Shown here: piece by piece, positions 14,107 to 23,226 of the stretch | Numbering within the stretch: position 1 is the first letter of the stretch | Layout: the number at the start of each line of letters is the position of its first letter | NCBI GenBank assembly: GCA_916610825.1 | Contig: OU744447.1 | Span: 1,370,146 to 1,434,145 of the forward strand | Length of the DNA stretch: 64,000 bases | DNA from: Haliclystus octoradiatus | Taxonomy: Eukaryota > Cnidaria > Staurozoa > Stauromedusae > Haliclystidae | Reading direction: 5' to 3' | The notes under the pieces: generated by a model | What the model saw: only the letters and a program-made list of their open reading frames with translations | What the model was told of the DNA's origin: nothing | Databases searched by the model: none | Made by a program: the position numbers and the translations under genes

Positions 14107-17100
14107 TAATAATAATAATAATAATAATAACAAGGTACATAACAAATTTACAGGAATATACAGGTCACATGCATGCATTAACGAGGAATCGAACCCCGGT
14201 ATTCCCGTACATTGTGTGTTCACTCTGAGCTACAAACGGGCAGGGTCTGACAATAGGTTCAGCCTCCTTCTGGAATCCTATCGAGGCACTTCAACATTTC
14301 CTTTGGAGTGTTTTTGTTGATGTTTGACAAATAAATCATTAAAAATATCTAATTTCTTCTGAATTTTCTCAAACCTACCGGAATCTAGGATTCCAGGTTT
14401 CCCACTATGTCTGACCCTGCAAACGGGGTTACAATGTTTTTCAATTGTTCAAAGATGTGATGCAGTATCAAAACAGGGCATTTTGTGACACAGTTTCAAA
14501 ATTACACACAGAGCAATTTAGAAGGATATAGTTAATTATCTATATATAATCTTCAGAAAAAAACACAAAAAGCACCTGTCCTGAATTTGATATTGGGCAG
14601 AGTCATTGTTCAACATAGAAATTTGTGTTTTTAAGCATGTCATTAAAAACATAATTAACGGTTTGTCCTGTTGTGCATTGTTATAATTATGAAGTTCTGG
14701 GGCAAAACAAACAACTGTTTGAGTCACTGATCATTGGTCTTATCAACTAATGTCACAAAAATGCAGTAAAAACGTTGATTCCATTGGCGAAATATATACT
14801 GGTTCTAGGAGCAGGATGTATGGTTTTTGATAAAATTAAATGATTGAGAGATTATTCGAGCAAAAAGGCGAGTTCAGTCAAGCATTCAAGATAGGGGTAT
14901 AATTGAACGATTAAATTGTTTACAGAACAAGGAAATTTTTGAATTACAAATCGTGAGACTTTCCGAAAACATTCAAATTTGACAAATTAAAAACCACCCC
15001 GAAAATATTTAAAACATTTAATACAATAATCAAAAAATAGTTTTGCATTGAGATAGAAAGTATTAAAGTGCAGTGCAAGTTGATTTGTATGACGGATTGA
15101 CAAGTGTTTTAGAATAAACCACAAGGTAATTATAATCTTAACTGCAAATCAAGAAAATTATAAAAATAGAATCGTTGAAATGCGAACACCAGTAAGAGTT
15201 ACAACATGCACATTATTTCAAAAGACAAAAGTTGCAGATAAAATGAAACAAAAAGAAGGAGTCCGTGCAAGTAATTAAATTTATTTTATCATTTGTTGGT
15301 ACTTGAAAAACTCTGCGAGATACTTCCACCACAACTAACAAGCTCAATTTATGTCAAAGGAAACATACTAGATCGATAAAATAGATAGTTCTTCGACACG
15401 AATCACAAAACTAAATTTTCAAAACTGTGATATCGAACAATAATTTTTCTACACGTTTATCCAAGAAGGCTAGGCTATTGGGATTATGAGCCACAGTTGT
15501 GTATTGTCATTCAAAGAAATATACAGTATTAAAGGAATATTCATCGTGGATATTGAGTTATAAGCATAAATTAGCTCATATATTCAGCATTAAATTAGTT
15601 CTAGGAACACAGATATCCCATTATAATGCTTGTTAAAAAATATGTAATTTGAAAACAACATTTTGAAAATTGCTGTAACAAAAAAAACCGATACTTTGTC
15701 CTGCTTTTAAAATGATCTTAAAACGTTCAGGATTTCAAAATGTTTCGAAATTTTCATATTTCTCAACTCCAAGTATGGATTTGGTGTAAGGGTAAAAGGG
15801 TGACTATGCTATTTAATCAATTTACAGACCAAAACAATATTTATTTCAATAAGAAAACAATAGTTAATCTGCTCAAAAAAACATACCTCGATGTGTCTGT
15901 TTCTTTTAGTGCAGAAACATTACAATCTATATAATAACAACGGAAAAAGAACGATAACATTTCAAAGACATTAACACGAACAGCTTAGTTACTAAGTACA
16001 AACTTTAATGTTACTTTTTAGTGAAAGATAAAAGCATGAAATGTTTAAGTAAATATCGGGAAAGCTTAAATCAGATTCAATAATTCACGAGCAAGCAAGA
16101 AAATTAACAAGTTCGTAGAACATGCTACGGTCGAACAATTCACTATTCAAATCAAATTATAACTTCTATCAAAATGCATATAAACATATCTATTTAATAA
16201 CATGAAATAGTAACAAAATCAAACTAGCTACGAACAGAGATAACTCGACACACAAGATAAACTAAAATCAATAGTTTTGAAAGCGAAATGTCGTGAATAA
16301 GACAACCTTTCGGCACTGACCTGTTATTATCGACGTTAGAGGAATAAAAACAAATAGAAATCTCCAAAGCATGGTCTTTTACCACCGGCAATATAATGTC
16401 ATATATATTTATAAATTCTTGTACATAAATTTAGAAATCATCAACAAAACATGCGATGTTAAATTGATGAAGTGAAACATAGGGATTAACTTTTACTTTT
16501 GTTAGAAAAGCGCCGACTACAAGAACAGACTTTCAAAAACTGGCGACACGCTTCAATGATAATAATAACGACCGCAATGCCCCATGGTCATATCCTAGTT
16601 TGAAACAGAATAAAATGAAGCTCCATCCATCCGGCAGTGGTAAAATAGCTTTTATCTTGTTTTGAAAATTTAAATATTATACAAGTTTTGCTATCCAATA
16701 ACCTGTTAGAACAGCAAATTCATCTATTCAAATATTATATGTTGCATTTATAATTTCGTTTATTATTATTTGCTTTGGGTAAATAAACAATATTTGAGTT
16801 CAGAAACAAAATGTTTTCAAGAATTCCTTCCTTGTCTCCTTGGAGAGTAGATCTTTAATTGCTATAAAATATAGAGATGATGATATCGTCAAAATCAATA
16901 CTGACATAAGAAATATGCTATATCTAACAGAATTCACAGATGATTTTCTTGAATTATTGTATTATTTTGATTTGTTCAGATTAATTTGTTCTGTAAACTA
17001 TCAATACATTAAAAATAGGAACATCCATTACATTAAATAGTTAAATTAAAGTAAATATTTATTTTGACAACATTAATTATCTTTTACTTTCATGCTTTTA

Positions 17101-18540
17101 TTATGATTATTTCCTACGTTTTATATAATTCTCCGTCGAAACGACACACTTTATTTTACTTGATTATAATTACAATAATACATTAAAAAAATATTTATGT
17201 AAACTGAAATATACATTTAATGTGAAAGTGTTGGGTAAAACAGAGCATTATATAATAAGAGACAAAGATGAGAGAAAGCGTTTTTTCGTTACTCGGAGTT
17301 TCACGCGTTTAATAGCGATCTTCATACTAAAAACGCGAAACGCAAAACCCTGATTATAACTATAATGGCCATCACACATATTATTTATTATGTAGTAGTA
17401 TTATTAGTGGTTTTGTTGAAGATAATTGCTAGACAGCAACAACAACTAGTCAAATTGTTCATGAACAACTACATCATAAAAATTGCCGACGATTTATCAT
17501 GATAATACTAATACCAGTGCAATCCAAATATCTTTTTAAAAAGCGCACACCGCATAGATGGGTCTATTATCTCTGAAGATAATTGTGTTACGACAATGCA
17601 GATGAAAGCATTCAAAACTAAACTAAATTCTGAACTAAAATATTTTTATATTTGATTTTACCGACAATGACTTAACACCGACGTGGAAAAAGATTTTAAA
17701 ATTGTTAAAATACATCTGTCGGACAAAGGAGGTATCTTGCTATGATCACTAACAAAAGACAGGGGACGTACGCAGCCTGTCCTTTGAATTACATTTTATT
17801 TTTTAGTTTTTTAGTTATGACGTATATTGAAAAAGCCCATTTATATGAAACGCCGTAACACCATGACGTAAGCCCATGACTCGGGCTCTGCTCTGGATTA
17901 CTTATTACTTGTGAAACCTTTCAAATTGCTTTGGTTTCTACAATGAAATCAAGCAGACCATCTTTTCCCTATAACATCTATCATGGATATATATATTTTG
18001 ATAGAGCTTGTCTGAAGGTTTGACACGTGTTCGTCTCCAGACTCTCCACACGAAGAAATTAAATTAAATTATATGCTTACTGAAGAAATTAAATCATTAT
18101 CTATACAGAAATTTAAATCTGCTGCTGAAGAACATTTTATTTCCTTAAAATTGTTTGGATACTTCAACACTGATCCATATTAGTTATTGAATTAATTGGC
18201 AGAATAATCTATGAACTACACTAATAGATTTAAAAAGAGTAAAAACATTTCATTTTCAAATTTAACCCAATGATTATAACCTACCACATAATTTTGTAAC
18301 AAGCTTATGTAGATTAATTAATCAAGTATATACTTCACTTACTGCTACTATTATTATTTTTAAAATTTATCTTGAATGTATTAATATTATCTCCTTCGTA
18401 ATAATGTAAACGAGCAGACATTGCTCATTTTATCAACGAAGTAAAATAAAATCAAACACACACACGATATATATTACCTGTATAGAAGTTTTGCTCGTCA
18501 GGCTGGTCGTCAGGCCCATCAGGAAGTTCCTTGAATCCCG
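5446..18540 (-). CDS. ror: ROR-like receptor gene, extracellular part (six exons, partial)
   Basis: Six minus-strand exons (18540-18478, 10104-9942, 9211-9081, 7878-7851, 6607-6462, 5766-5446) join without phase conflict into 283 codons. Order: an acidic Pro/Asp-rich linker; an Ig domain (Cys in LKCKV, Trp in VYWMY, then DAGLYTC); a Pro-rich hinge; and a Frizzled-type cysteine-rich domain with ten cysteines. Ig followed by a CRD is the extracellular layout of ROR receptor tyrosine kinases, which bind Wnt ligands at the plasma membrane; in that family a kringle, a membrane helix and a kinase follow. None of these is visible between 5445 and 1, so the gene probably runs off the left edge. The signal-peptide exon was not found and should lie right of 18540. 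MuSK also has Ig plus CRD, but the text around the ICRSAC and LPTCKDLP motifs reads more like ROR. Domain calls are firm; the paralogue call is inference. Confidence 0.8.
6013..6175 (+). mobile_element. pogo/Tigger-like MITE (163 bp), complete
   Basis: Terminal inverted repeats CAGTGAAACCTGTATATAA and, at the other end, TTATAACAGGTTTGACTG, flanked by TA on both sides. CAGT ends plus a TA duplication are typical of Tc1/mariner-pogo non-autonomous elements. The inner repeat ACTATAGACAGGTGGCC also appears inverted or repeated inside. Confidence 0.85.
6462..6607 (-). CDS. ror: ROR exon: first part of Frizzled-like CRD
   Basis: Exon of 146 nt with acceptor TTCTACTTCTTCTTAG and donor GTAAGT. After a Pro-rich run (VPQTPVKPKG) it gives the first two CRD cysteines in RVCMQYTNKTC, then SNVLDRNLFISVQSLAHFL. 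This matches the start of ROR CRDs, where two cysteines precede a long helix. Phase 1 at both ends. Confidence 0.8.
7851..7878 (-). CDS. ror: ROR microexon: 28-nt proline-rich hinge
   Basis: Only 28 nt, with acceptor CTATTTAACAG and donor GTAAGT. With flanking bases it encodes A-K-P-V-V-P-P-T-P and the first two bases of a Trp codon. Both phases match the neighbours (G from the Ig exon, G from the CRD exon). It forms the hinge between Ig and cysteine-rich domains. Confidence 0.65.
8075..8440 (+). mobile_element. tRNA-derived SINE, family 1, near-complete copy
   Basis: The 5' part is tRNA-like: A box TAGCTCAGTTGG and B box GGTTCAAATCC. The D arm (GCTC/GAGC) pairs, but the anticodon arm does not fold cleanly, so I call it a SINE head rather than a tRNA gene. 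A body of about 280 bp follows, including GGATGGCGGATGGAATGG and CGGTAGGGCGACACCGTCC. Three other copies occur at 28838-29048, 37541-38272 and 52597-52963, all reversed. Confidence 0.8.
8930..9004 (+). mobile_element. hAT-type MITE fragment
   Basis: GCTAGCCTTCCGGGACTTTC and a CCCCCATTTTATGAAACCCTG end match the 3' half of the hAT-like family. No 5' end is visible. Confidence 0.5.
9081..9211 (-). CDS. ror: ROR exon: C-terminal half of Ig domain
   Basis: Exon of 131 nt with acceptor CTAATTTTAG and donor GTATGT. It completes the split Asn codon, then carries the F/G strand signature D-A-G-L-Y-T-C that holds the second Ig cysteine, followed by FASNNRGFITSHASILAVNT. A degenerate hAT-type MITE fragment lies at about 8930-9004, just downstream on the minus strand. 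Confidence 0.85.
9710..9734 (+). ncRNA. Hammerhead-like core motif (CTGACGA ... GAAAC)
   Basis: CTGACGA at 9710-9716 and GAAAC at 9730-9734, separated by 13 nt that could form a short helix II (GG...CC). This is the conserved hammerhead core CUGANGA/GAAA. Such motifs sit in repeats of Penelope-like elements in animals. I could not establish helices I and III or a cleavage site, so this is only a candidate. Confidence 0.25.
9942..10104 (-). CDS. ror: ROR exon: N-terminal half of Ig domain
   Basis: Exon of 163 nt with acceptor TTCTATTTTCCAG and donor GTAAGT. It begins PRITQHPRNHTITEFDRVQ and contains the first Ig cysteine (LKCKV), a GKPAPTVYW stretch with the core Trp, and ends in GFQVTF. A new Ig domain often opens with a P-x-I-x-x-x-P run like this one. 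Phase 1 in, phase 2 out. Confidence 0.85.
10105..12350. other. ROR intron; possible decayed SINE at 10330-10580
   Basis: No exon found. The piece at 10330-10580 has SINE-like words (GGCGTCAGAAAAGGCATCC), resembling the tail of SINE family 2. A pogo-like MITE lies at 11299-11455. Confidence 0.4.
11299..11455 (+). mobile_element. pogo-like MITE, 3' end lost
   Basis: Starts TACAGTGAAACCTGTATATAA and follows the copy at 6013-6175 to the TTGTATAGAGGTGA stretch, where homology stops before the second terminal repeat. Confidence 0.75.
12351..12550. mobile_element. hAT-type MITE with perfect 8-bp target duplication
   Basis: Ends CAGGGTCCGACAAAATG and, at the right, CTTTTGCCGGACCCTG. The flank CTGGCAAT is duplicated exactly on both sides. 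CAGGG ends and 8-bp duplications are the hAT signature. Related to 14241-14419 and several decayed fragments. Confidence 0.85.
12845..12985 (+). mobile_element. pogo-like MITE, degraded
   Basis: Contains the internal ACTATTTTAGA and CTATAGACAGGTG blocks of the family and ends near CTAACAGTACAG. The first terminal repeat is not recognisable. Confidence 0.55.
12998..13094 (+). repeat. (AAT)n microsatellite
   Basis: About 30 AAT units, slightly imperfect at the left (AACAATAAC). Confidence 0.95.
13155..13295. repeat. Palindromic element with stem-loop core
   Basis: Outer arms GGAGTCAAAGACTACACATT and its reverse complement at 13272-13293, with an inner hairpin ATCATCAGGCAGTTA / TAACTGTCTGATGAT. 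CTGATGA (13228-13234) followed by GAAAC (13249-13253) recalls a hammerhead core, although CTGATGA also pairs in the inner hairpin. Closely followed by (AAT)n. Confidence 0.6.
13306..13380 (+). repeat. (AAT)n microsatellite
   Basis: About 25 AAT units; the minus strand gives a poly-Ile frame that is not a gene. It forms the left outer border of the palindromic Penelope-like remnant. Confidence 0.95.
13385..14003 (-). mobile_element. Penelope-like retroelement remnant between inverted terminal segments
   Basis: At 13692-13883 the minus strand reads a 63-codon frame with KNKFDCLIYEMLFIQKMNPS, the C-terminal signature of the GIY-YIG endonuclease-bearing region of Penelope-like or related retroelements. 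On both sides lie inverted copies of one segment of about 120 bp (13385-13500 and 13896-14003), each with a perfect hairpin GATTGATT/AATCAATC next to CGAAACGTTG. Those in turn are bordered by (AAT)n runs. Inverted terminal segments are a known Penelope arrangement. No reverse transcriptase is left. Confidence 0.65.
13692..13883 (-). pseudogene. GIY-YIG-region fragment of a retroelement
   Basis: A frame of 63 codons; the first Met is probably not a real start. The motif C-K-N-K-F-D-C-L-I-Y-E-M-L-F-I, followed by PSLNTQ and DSIKA, is characteristic of the end of retroelement polyproteins in marine invertebrates. Upstream catalytic parts (reverse transcriptase, GIY-YIG Tyr pair) are absent, so it is a dead remnant. 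Confidence 0.6.
14005..14132 (+). repeat. (AAT)n microsatellite
   Basis: About 42 units with rare GAT/AAC interruptions; gives poly-Asn, poly-Ile and poly-Leu frames that are not genes. Confidence 0.95.
14241..14419. mobile_element. hAT-type MITE with perfect 8-bp target duplication
   Basis: Ends CAGGGTCTGACAATAGG and, at the right, CTATGTCTGACCCTG; the 8-bp flank CAAACGGG is repeated exactly. Shares the internal GGAATCCTA and TTCTTCTGAATTTTCTC words with the 12351 copy. Confidence 0.85.
14421..18477. other. No gene seen: ROR intron
   Basis: AT-rich, no supportable exon. A 44-nt minus-strand stretch near 15887-15930 has splice-like borders but does not fit the phase of the neighbouring ROR exons. 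A repeat arm lies at 17237-17312. Confidence 0.45.
17237..17312 (-). repeat. Dispersed inverted repeat, right arm
   Basis: Reverse-complement partner of 2200-2275 (TTACTCGGAGTTTCACGCGT). Flanked by plain AT-rich sequence. Confidence 0.5.
18478..18540 (-). CDS. ror: ROR exon: acidic linker before the Ig domain
   Basis: Minus-strand exon of 63 nt with acceptor CTTACTATAG and donor GTAATA. It enters with two bases of a split codon and leaves with one. It reads GFKELPDGPDDQPDEQ then NFYT, rich in Asp, Glu and Pro. Its last G joins CT of the next exon to give Ala, keeping frame into the Ig exon. It is the most N-terminal exon I can support. Confidence 0.65.
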
Positions 18541-18866
18541 CTATAGTAAGTCAGTGTAAATGACAGTACAGTACAACGTTTTCAATTTAATATTGATCAA
18601 CGTAAAAACTTTCACAGAATAATTTACGCTACTGAAAATGATCACCACAAAATTGGTTGTCAAGTGATGCTATTACATATATATATATATGCAGCATGCA
18701 AACCGCCAATTACATAAGTAGTACTACTGTACTATATAAAGACTACTAATAATTAATTGCTATATATATATCATCTCGGAATTATTACTATCTGAATGAT
18801 ATCATTTCGATAGTTTATGGGTATTAATTATATCAAATTCCGGAAAATTGAGCGTACATTTCGCAG

Positions 18867-18997
18867 GATTGCAAGAACTTATACAACGTGACTTTAGAGC
18901 TGTCTTTGCATTGGCGGCATTCGGCGTCGGCCCTCGCAAATTTCTTCAAAAAAGCCCGCGAACAAGTCCTGTTGTATCATCATCTAGGCGAATCTAG
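18867..18997 (+). CDS. Candidate terminal exon of an unknown plus-strand gene
   Basis: A GC-richer island. After the acceptor ACATTTCGCAG a frame runs LQELIQRDFRAVFALAAFG, then VGPRKFLQKSPRTSPVVSSS and R-R-I before TAG at 18995-18997. AATAAA occurs about 195 bp downstream (CGAATAAAGG near 19193). A second plus frame is also open, so coding is not certain. No upstream partner exon was found, and the minus-strand ROR linker exon lies only 327 bp away, so a real gene here would overlap the ROR locus. Family not recognised. Confidence 0.25.
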
Positions 18998-19424
18998 CTT
19001 AAAGCTAACTTCTGGTTCCAGCCCAGGTGATAGCCATTATTTATTAGCTATAATGAATATTTATTGTTATTATTGTTAAGCTTTCGCCTGGATCATCACT
19101 GTATCGTCCTTGTGTTTAATAATAATTTCAACTTTAAGTATAGATTATTATATTAATCAAGAGTCTGGATTAAACAGCTAAAACAAAGCATCGAATAAAG
19201 GAACGAAATAAAGATGTTTATCGTCTCTTTAATATTCTCTCATCATCTTTTTTACGGATTAAAAAGAATTGAGGATTAAACTTGGATTTTGATTGGGTTT
19301 CTAAGATTAAAAAACGGAAATTTTAATTCAAACTCTGAAGTAGACCAAATATTTTGAATTGAAGAAAAATAAAAACTTAATCTTCAATCCTTATTTGAGA
19401 AGATTAGAAACACGTAATGAAAAT

Positions 19425-19560
19425 AGAATTAGTCCAGTCAATCTAAAATTTGACCAAGGACAAATTGCAACACAAGCTTTTTTTATGGAATATAGGGTAG
19501 AATTTTATGCTGAACAACATATCAAAAATCGAGAAAAATCGAAGTGGCGGAAGGTGCTCA
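19425..19560 (+). repeat. Dispersed repeat, plus copy
   Basis: Matches the reverse complement of about 22975-23125, including AGTCCAGTCAATCTA, GGACAAATTGCAACACAAGC and AAAATCGAGAAAAATCGA. It lies inside a weak open frame that I do not regard as a gene. Confidence 0.6.
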
Positions 19561-19974
19561 ATTTTATAGAAATTAGTTACGGTAGGCATGAAAGCGAGGC
19601 TGTGTCGTTTAGGGCTAAAAACTGAGCGATATTTCAAAAAATAACAGAATGTACGCAATCAAGAAGAACACACTCAGTGACACAATATAATTACAGAAAA
19701 AAAATCATAAGTTGATCATTATAACAGAAAAAACCATAACGAGGCTAAAAATTATATTAGGGAATTTACTGAACTTTTACTGTACTATCACCAATAACAA
19801 ATGCGCATTAAAAGAGGTTGGCATAAGAACACGCATCAACTCCTTGCAAATAGAGGCAAATCGATGTACCTAGCGATTATATTAATTAACTACCAGGCAA
19901 ATATTAAAATATTAAATTCTATTTAAATCGGCAAAATCAAAATAAATCATATATAAATCAAGTAGACCATCCCG

Positions 19975-21420
19975 TACAAAATAAGGATGTGTCTAATCAC
20001 CCTCAGTAGTGAATGGGTATGGTCCAAGAGTCCAATACCAATAATAGGAACATTCCTGACATCATAAAATCATATCTAGGTTAGATAGAATGTATATATA
20101 AATCCATCCCATAGGCATCACAGATACATCTAACCCCCTCAGTAGTATAATAGGTGTGGTCCAAGAGTCCAATATCAAGAACAGGAACATTTCTGACATC
20201 ATAAAATCATATCTAGGTTGCATAGAATATATATATAAATCAAGTAGACCATTCCATATGCATATTAGATACATCTTATCACCCTGAGTAGTATAATAGG
20301 TGTGGTCCAAGAGTCCAATACGATAACAGGAACATTCCTGGCATCATAAAATCATATCTAGGTTAGATAGAACGTATATATGAATTAAGTAGACCATCCC
20401 ATAGGAATCACAGATATATCTAACCCCCTCAATAGTATAATAGGTGTGGTCCAAGAGTCCAATATCAAGAACAGGAACCTTTCTGACATCATAAAATCCT
20501 ATCTAGGTTGTATAGAATATAAATATAAATCGAGTAGACTATCCCATATGCATATTATTAGATACATCTTATCACCCTCAATGGAATAATAGGTGTGGTC
20601 AAAGAGTCCAATACCAAGAACAGGAAAATTTCGGACATCATAAAATCATATCTAGGTTGTATAGAATATAAATATAAAGCGAGTAGACCATCCCATATGC
20701 ATTATAGATAAATCTAATCACCCTCAGTAGTATAATAGGTGTAGTCCAAGAGTCCAATATCAAGAACAGCAACATTTCTGACATCATAAAATCCTATCTA
20801 GGTTGTATAGAATATAAATATAAATCGAGTAGACCATCCCATAGGCATGACAGGTACATCTAATCACCCTCAGTAGTATAATAGGTGAGGTCCAAGAGTC
20901 CAGTACCAATAACAGGAACATTTCTGACATCATAAAATCCTATCTAGGTTGCATAGAATATATATATAAATCGAGTAGACCATCCCATATGCATTATAGA
21001 TACATCAAATCACCCTCAGTAGTATAATAGGTGTGGTCCAAGAGTCGAACATCAAGAACAGGAACATTTCTGACATCATAAAATCCTATCTAGGTTGTAT
21101 AGAATATAAATATAAATCGAGTAGACAATCCCATAGGCATGACAGGTACATCTAATCACCCTCAGTAGTATAATAGGTGAGGTCCAAGAGTCCAGTACCA
21201 ATAACAGGAACATTTCTGACATCATAAAATGATATCTACGTTACATAGAATGTATATATAATTCAAGTAAACCATCCCATAGGCATTACAGGTACATCTT
21301 ATATATATATATATAAATCAAGTAGACCATCTCATAGGCATTATAGTTACATCTCATCACCCTCAGTAGTATAATAGGTGTGGTCCAAGAGTCCATAACT
21401 TTCACCATCATAAACTTTAT
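19975..21420 (+). repeat. Tandem array of about ten units, 137-145 bp each
   Basis: Each unit carries GACATCATAAAATCATATCT, AGGTT(A/G)(G/C)ATAGAAT, CATCCCATA(G/T)GCAT and AGTATAATAGGTGTGGTCCA. Successive copies of ATCATAAAAT start at 20061, 20198, 20343 and 20488 (steps of 137 and 145). Units differ by a few percent and small indels. A decayed unit extends to about 21600. Open frames inside are by-products. Confidence 0.9.
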
Positions 21421-21599
21421 CTCTGATTATAAAATAATATAGATGTTGAATACAATGGATGTATATTTTTAATAAAACCATTCAAAATAGATTGAAGAGA
21501 CATTCAACCATTGTTGCGATAATTAACATGTGTGGTCTAGGGGTCCACAGAAGATAACAAGAACATCCTCAATTGCTCAAAAGATATCTAGGTTGCACG

Positions 21600-22970
21600 A
21601 TACCAGACATGCAATGTTTGTAAATTAGGGGTTGAGCAACAGTTGGGGCCTTTTACGGCTCATCAGGATGTGTTATTGCCCTAAATTTTGTCTGTGAAAT
21701 CGTGAATAGGCATTCTTATCTACGTTATTGCGTTATCTATGATTTTTGCGTTATATAAAAACAAAAACATGAAGTTTTACAGAATATTTCAGATAAAATC
21801 ATAGCAAAATTCCCTGTTTGGGACGCCAGAATTCAAAAAGTTCTTAAGGGGGTGAATCTCCAGACCCCATTTTAAGACTTCAACCCTGTTTTCCAATTTT
21901 TATCATGCAAAATTTTTTATTATTTGCAAACACCTTGTTCACCAAATGTTCAAACTTTGCATGTTCAGCTAAATATTAATAATACGATTTAAAAGCAGAT
22001 AGGTCTGAATTGAATCAATTTCAAGAAAGCTCTTTCGTTTGAATGCATGAAATTTGAAACTTTCATTATGCTATGCGTGAAATTGTACAGATTGAGTACG
22101 TAAATACGTTATTGCCATGGCATATAGGGGGCCAACAGTTGTGTGCACTGTTATACGGGGTGCATTAATATGCTGCCAAACTATGTCAGAAATAAAGATA
22201 ATAGGCCAACAAATGTTATTGGTCCTGATTTGGATCACTCAGCAGAATTGATGCTATTATGTGTAATACTGTTACAGCAGAGCCCATAGGAATTGGCAAT
22301 TGTACATGCATTTACATCCAAATATCTGAGAGTCTTGCATCCTGTCTAAACCACTATGTCTTAACAAACAACTGAGAACTGAATCCTTATTCCTTATGAT
22401 CATTTTTATTTTCACATCATGAATTCATGATCATGCTACATATCGAACAAACATTAGAATAATTGAATATAATTCATTAAAAATATGTTTCACTTACTTT
22501 TAATTAAAATACTGACCTTGATTTTGGAAAATAGAAAGCCAATACAAGAAGTGTTAGGCCCTATTGAATATCTACAGATTTGTGCTTTGAACCTTGTCCT
22601 TGATAATGCCTGTCATCCTTCGTTTTCCTCTGCAACATAACACTGGGAGACTTTTCGAACTGATAAAATTCCATTATGAATTAATACGTGAGAGAGTTTC
22701 TTCGAATCAAATATCTTTGAGTACCAAAATTAGGAGGAAAGTGTACCATTTCACCATTAAACCATAAAAAATCATACGCAAACCTGAATGATACGCGAAC
22801 GATGTATACCATCTTGTTGTATTGTCTACCATCTTGTTGTATTGTCTTTCGATCAAAATTTGACAGTTTTCCTAAAACATGTCGCGCTCAGCCTGTGCGC
22901 AGACGTTTAGATGGAGGCATAATGGCGTTTTAGAAAGGGTTAATAATTTGTGACTTTAAATGCAAATAAA
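21600..22970. other. No gene seen: intergenic or first ROR intron
   Basis: I looked on the minus strand for the missing ROR signal-peptide exon. A piece ending near 22500 (GTAAGT donor) keeps an open frame but has no Met or hydrophobic leader, so it was not accepted. Confidence 0.4.
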
Positions 22971-22974
22971 GTAA

Positions 22975-23125
22975 TGTTCCGCCACCTCGATTTTTCTCGA
23001 TTTTCAGTATGTTGTTAAGCGTTAAATTCTGTTCTAGAATCTGTAAAAAAAGCTTGTGTTGCAATTTGTCCTGGGTTCCGTGTTTTTTCGATCTAGATTG
23101 ACTGGACTAAATCTGAATTTAGTAA
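22975..23125 (-). repeat. Dispersed repeat, inverted copy
   Basis: Reverse copy of 19425-19560, diverged by small substitutions. The pair brackets the 140-bp tandem array but is probably unrelated to it. Confidence 0.6.
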
Positions 23126-23226
23126 ATAATAGAAAGATTTGGAATTATTCGACATTTCGAGTTAAAAGATAATATAAAACCTCGTGTCAGAAGTCACGTG
23201 TGCACGCCAAGTCTCGCTTATACCGT

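Noticed and set aside
13293-14320. Open frames of poly-Ile, poly-Asn and poly-Leu, up to 141 codons
   Set aside because: They are translations of (AAT)n runs; no start context or conserved flanking protein.
15887-15930. Possible 44-nt extra ROR exon
   Set aside because: Splice-like borders exist, but including it would shift the frame into the Ig exon, while skipping it gives a perfect join.
19359-19658. Opposed open frames of 71-88 codons
   Set aside because: The region is one copy of a dispersed repeat (partner at 22975-23125 is not open), so coding is unlikely.
22500-22600. Possible first ROR exon with a GTAAGT donor
   Set aside because: The open frame has no Met or signal peptide before an upstream stop.
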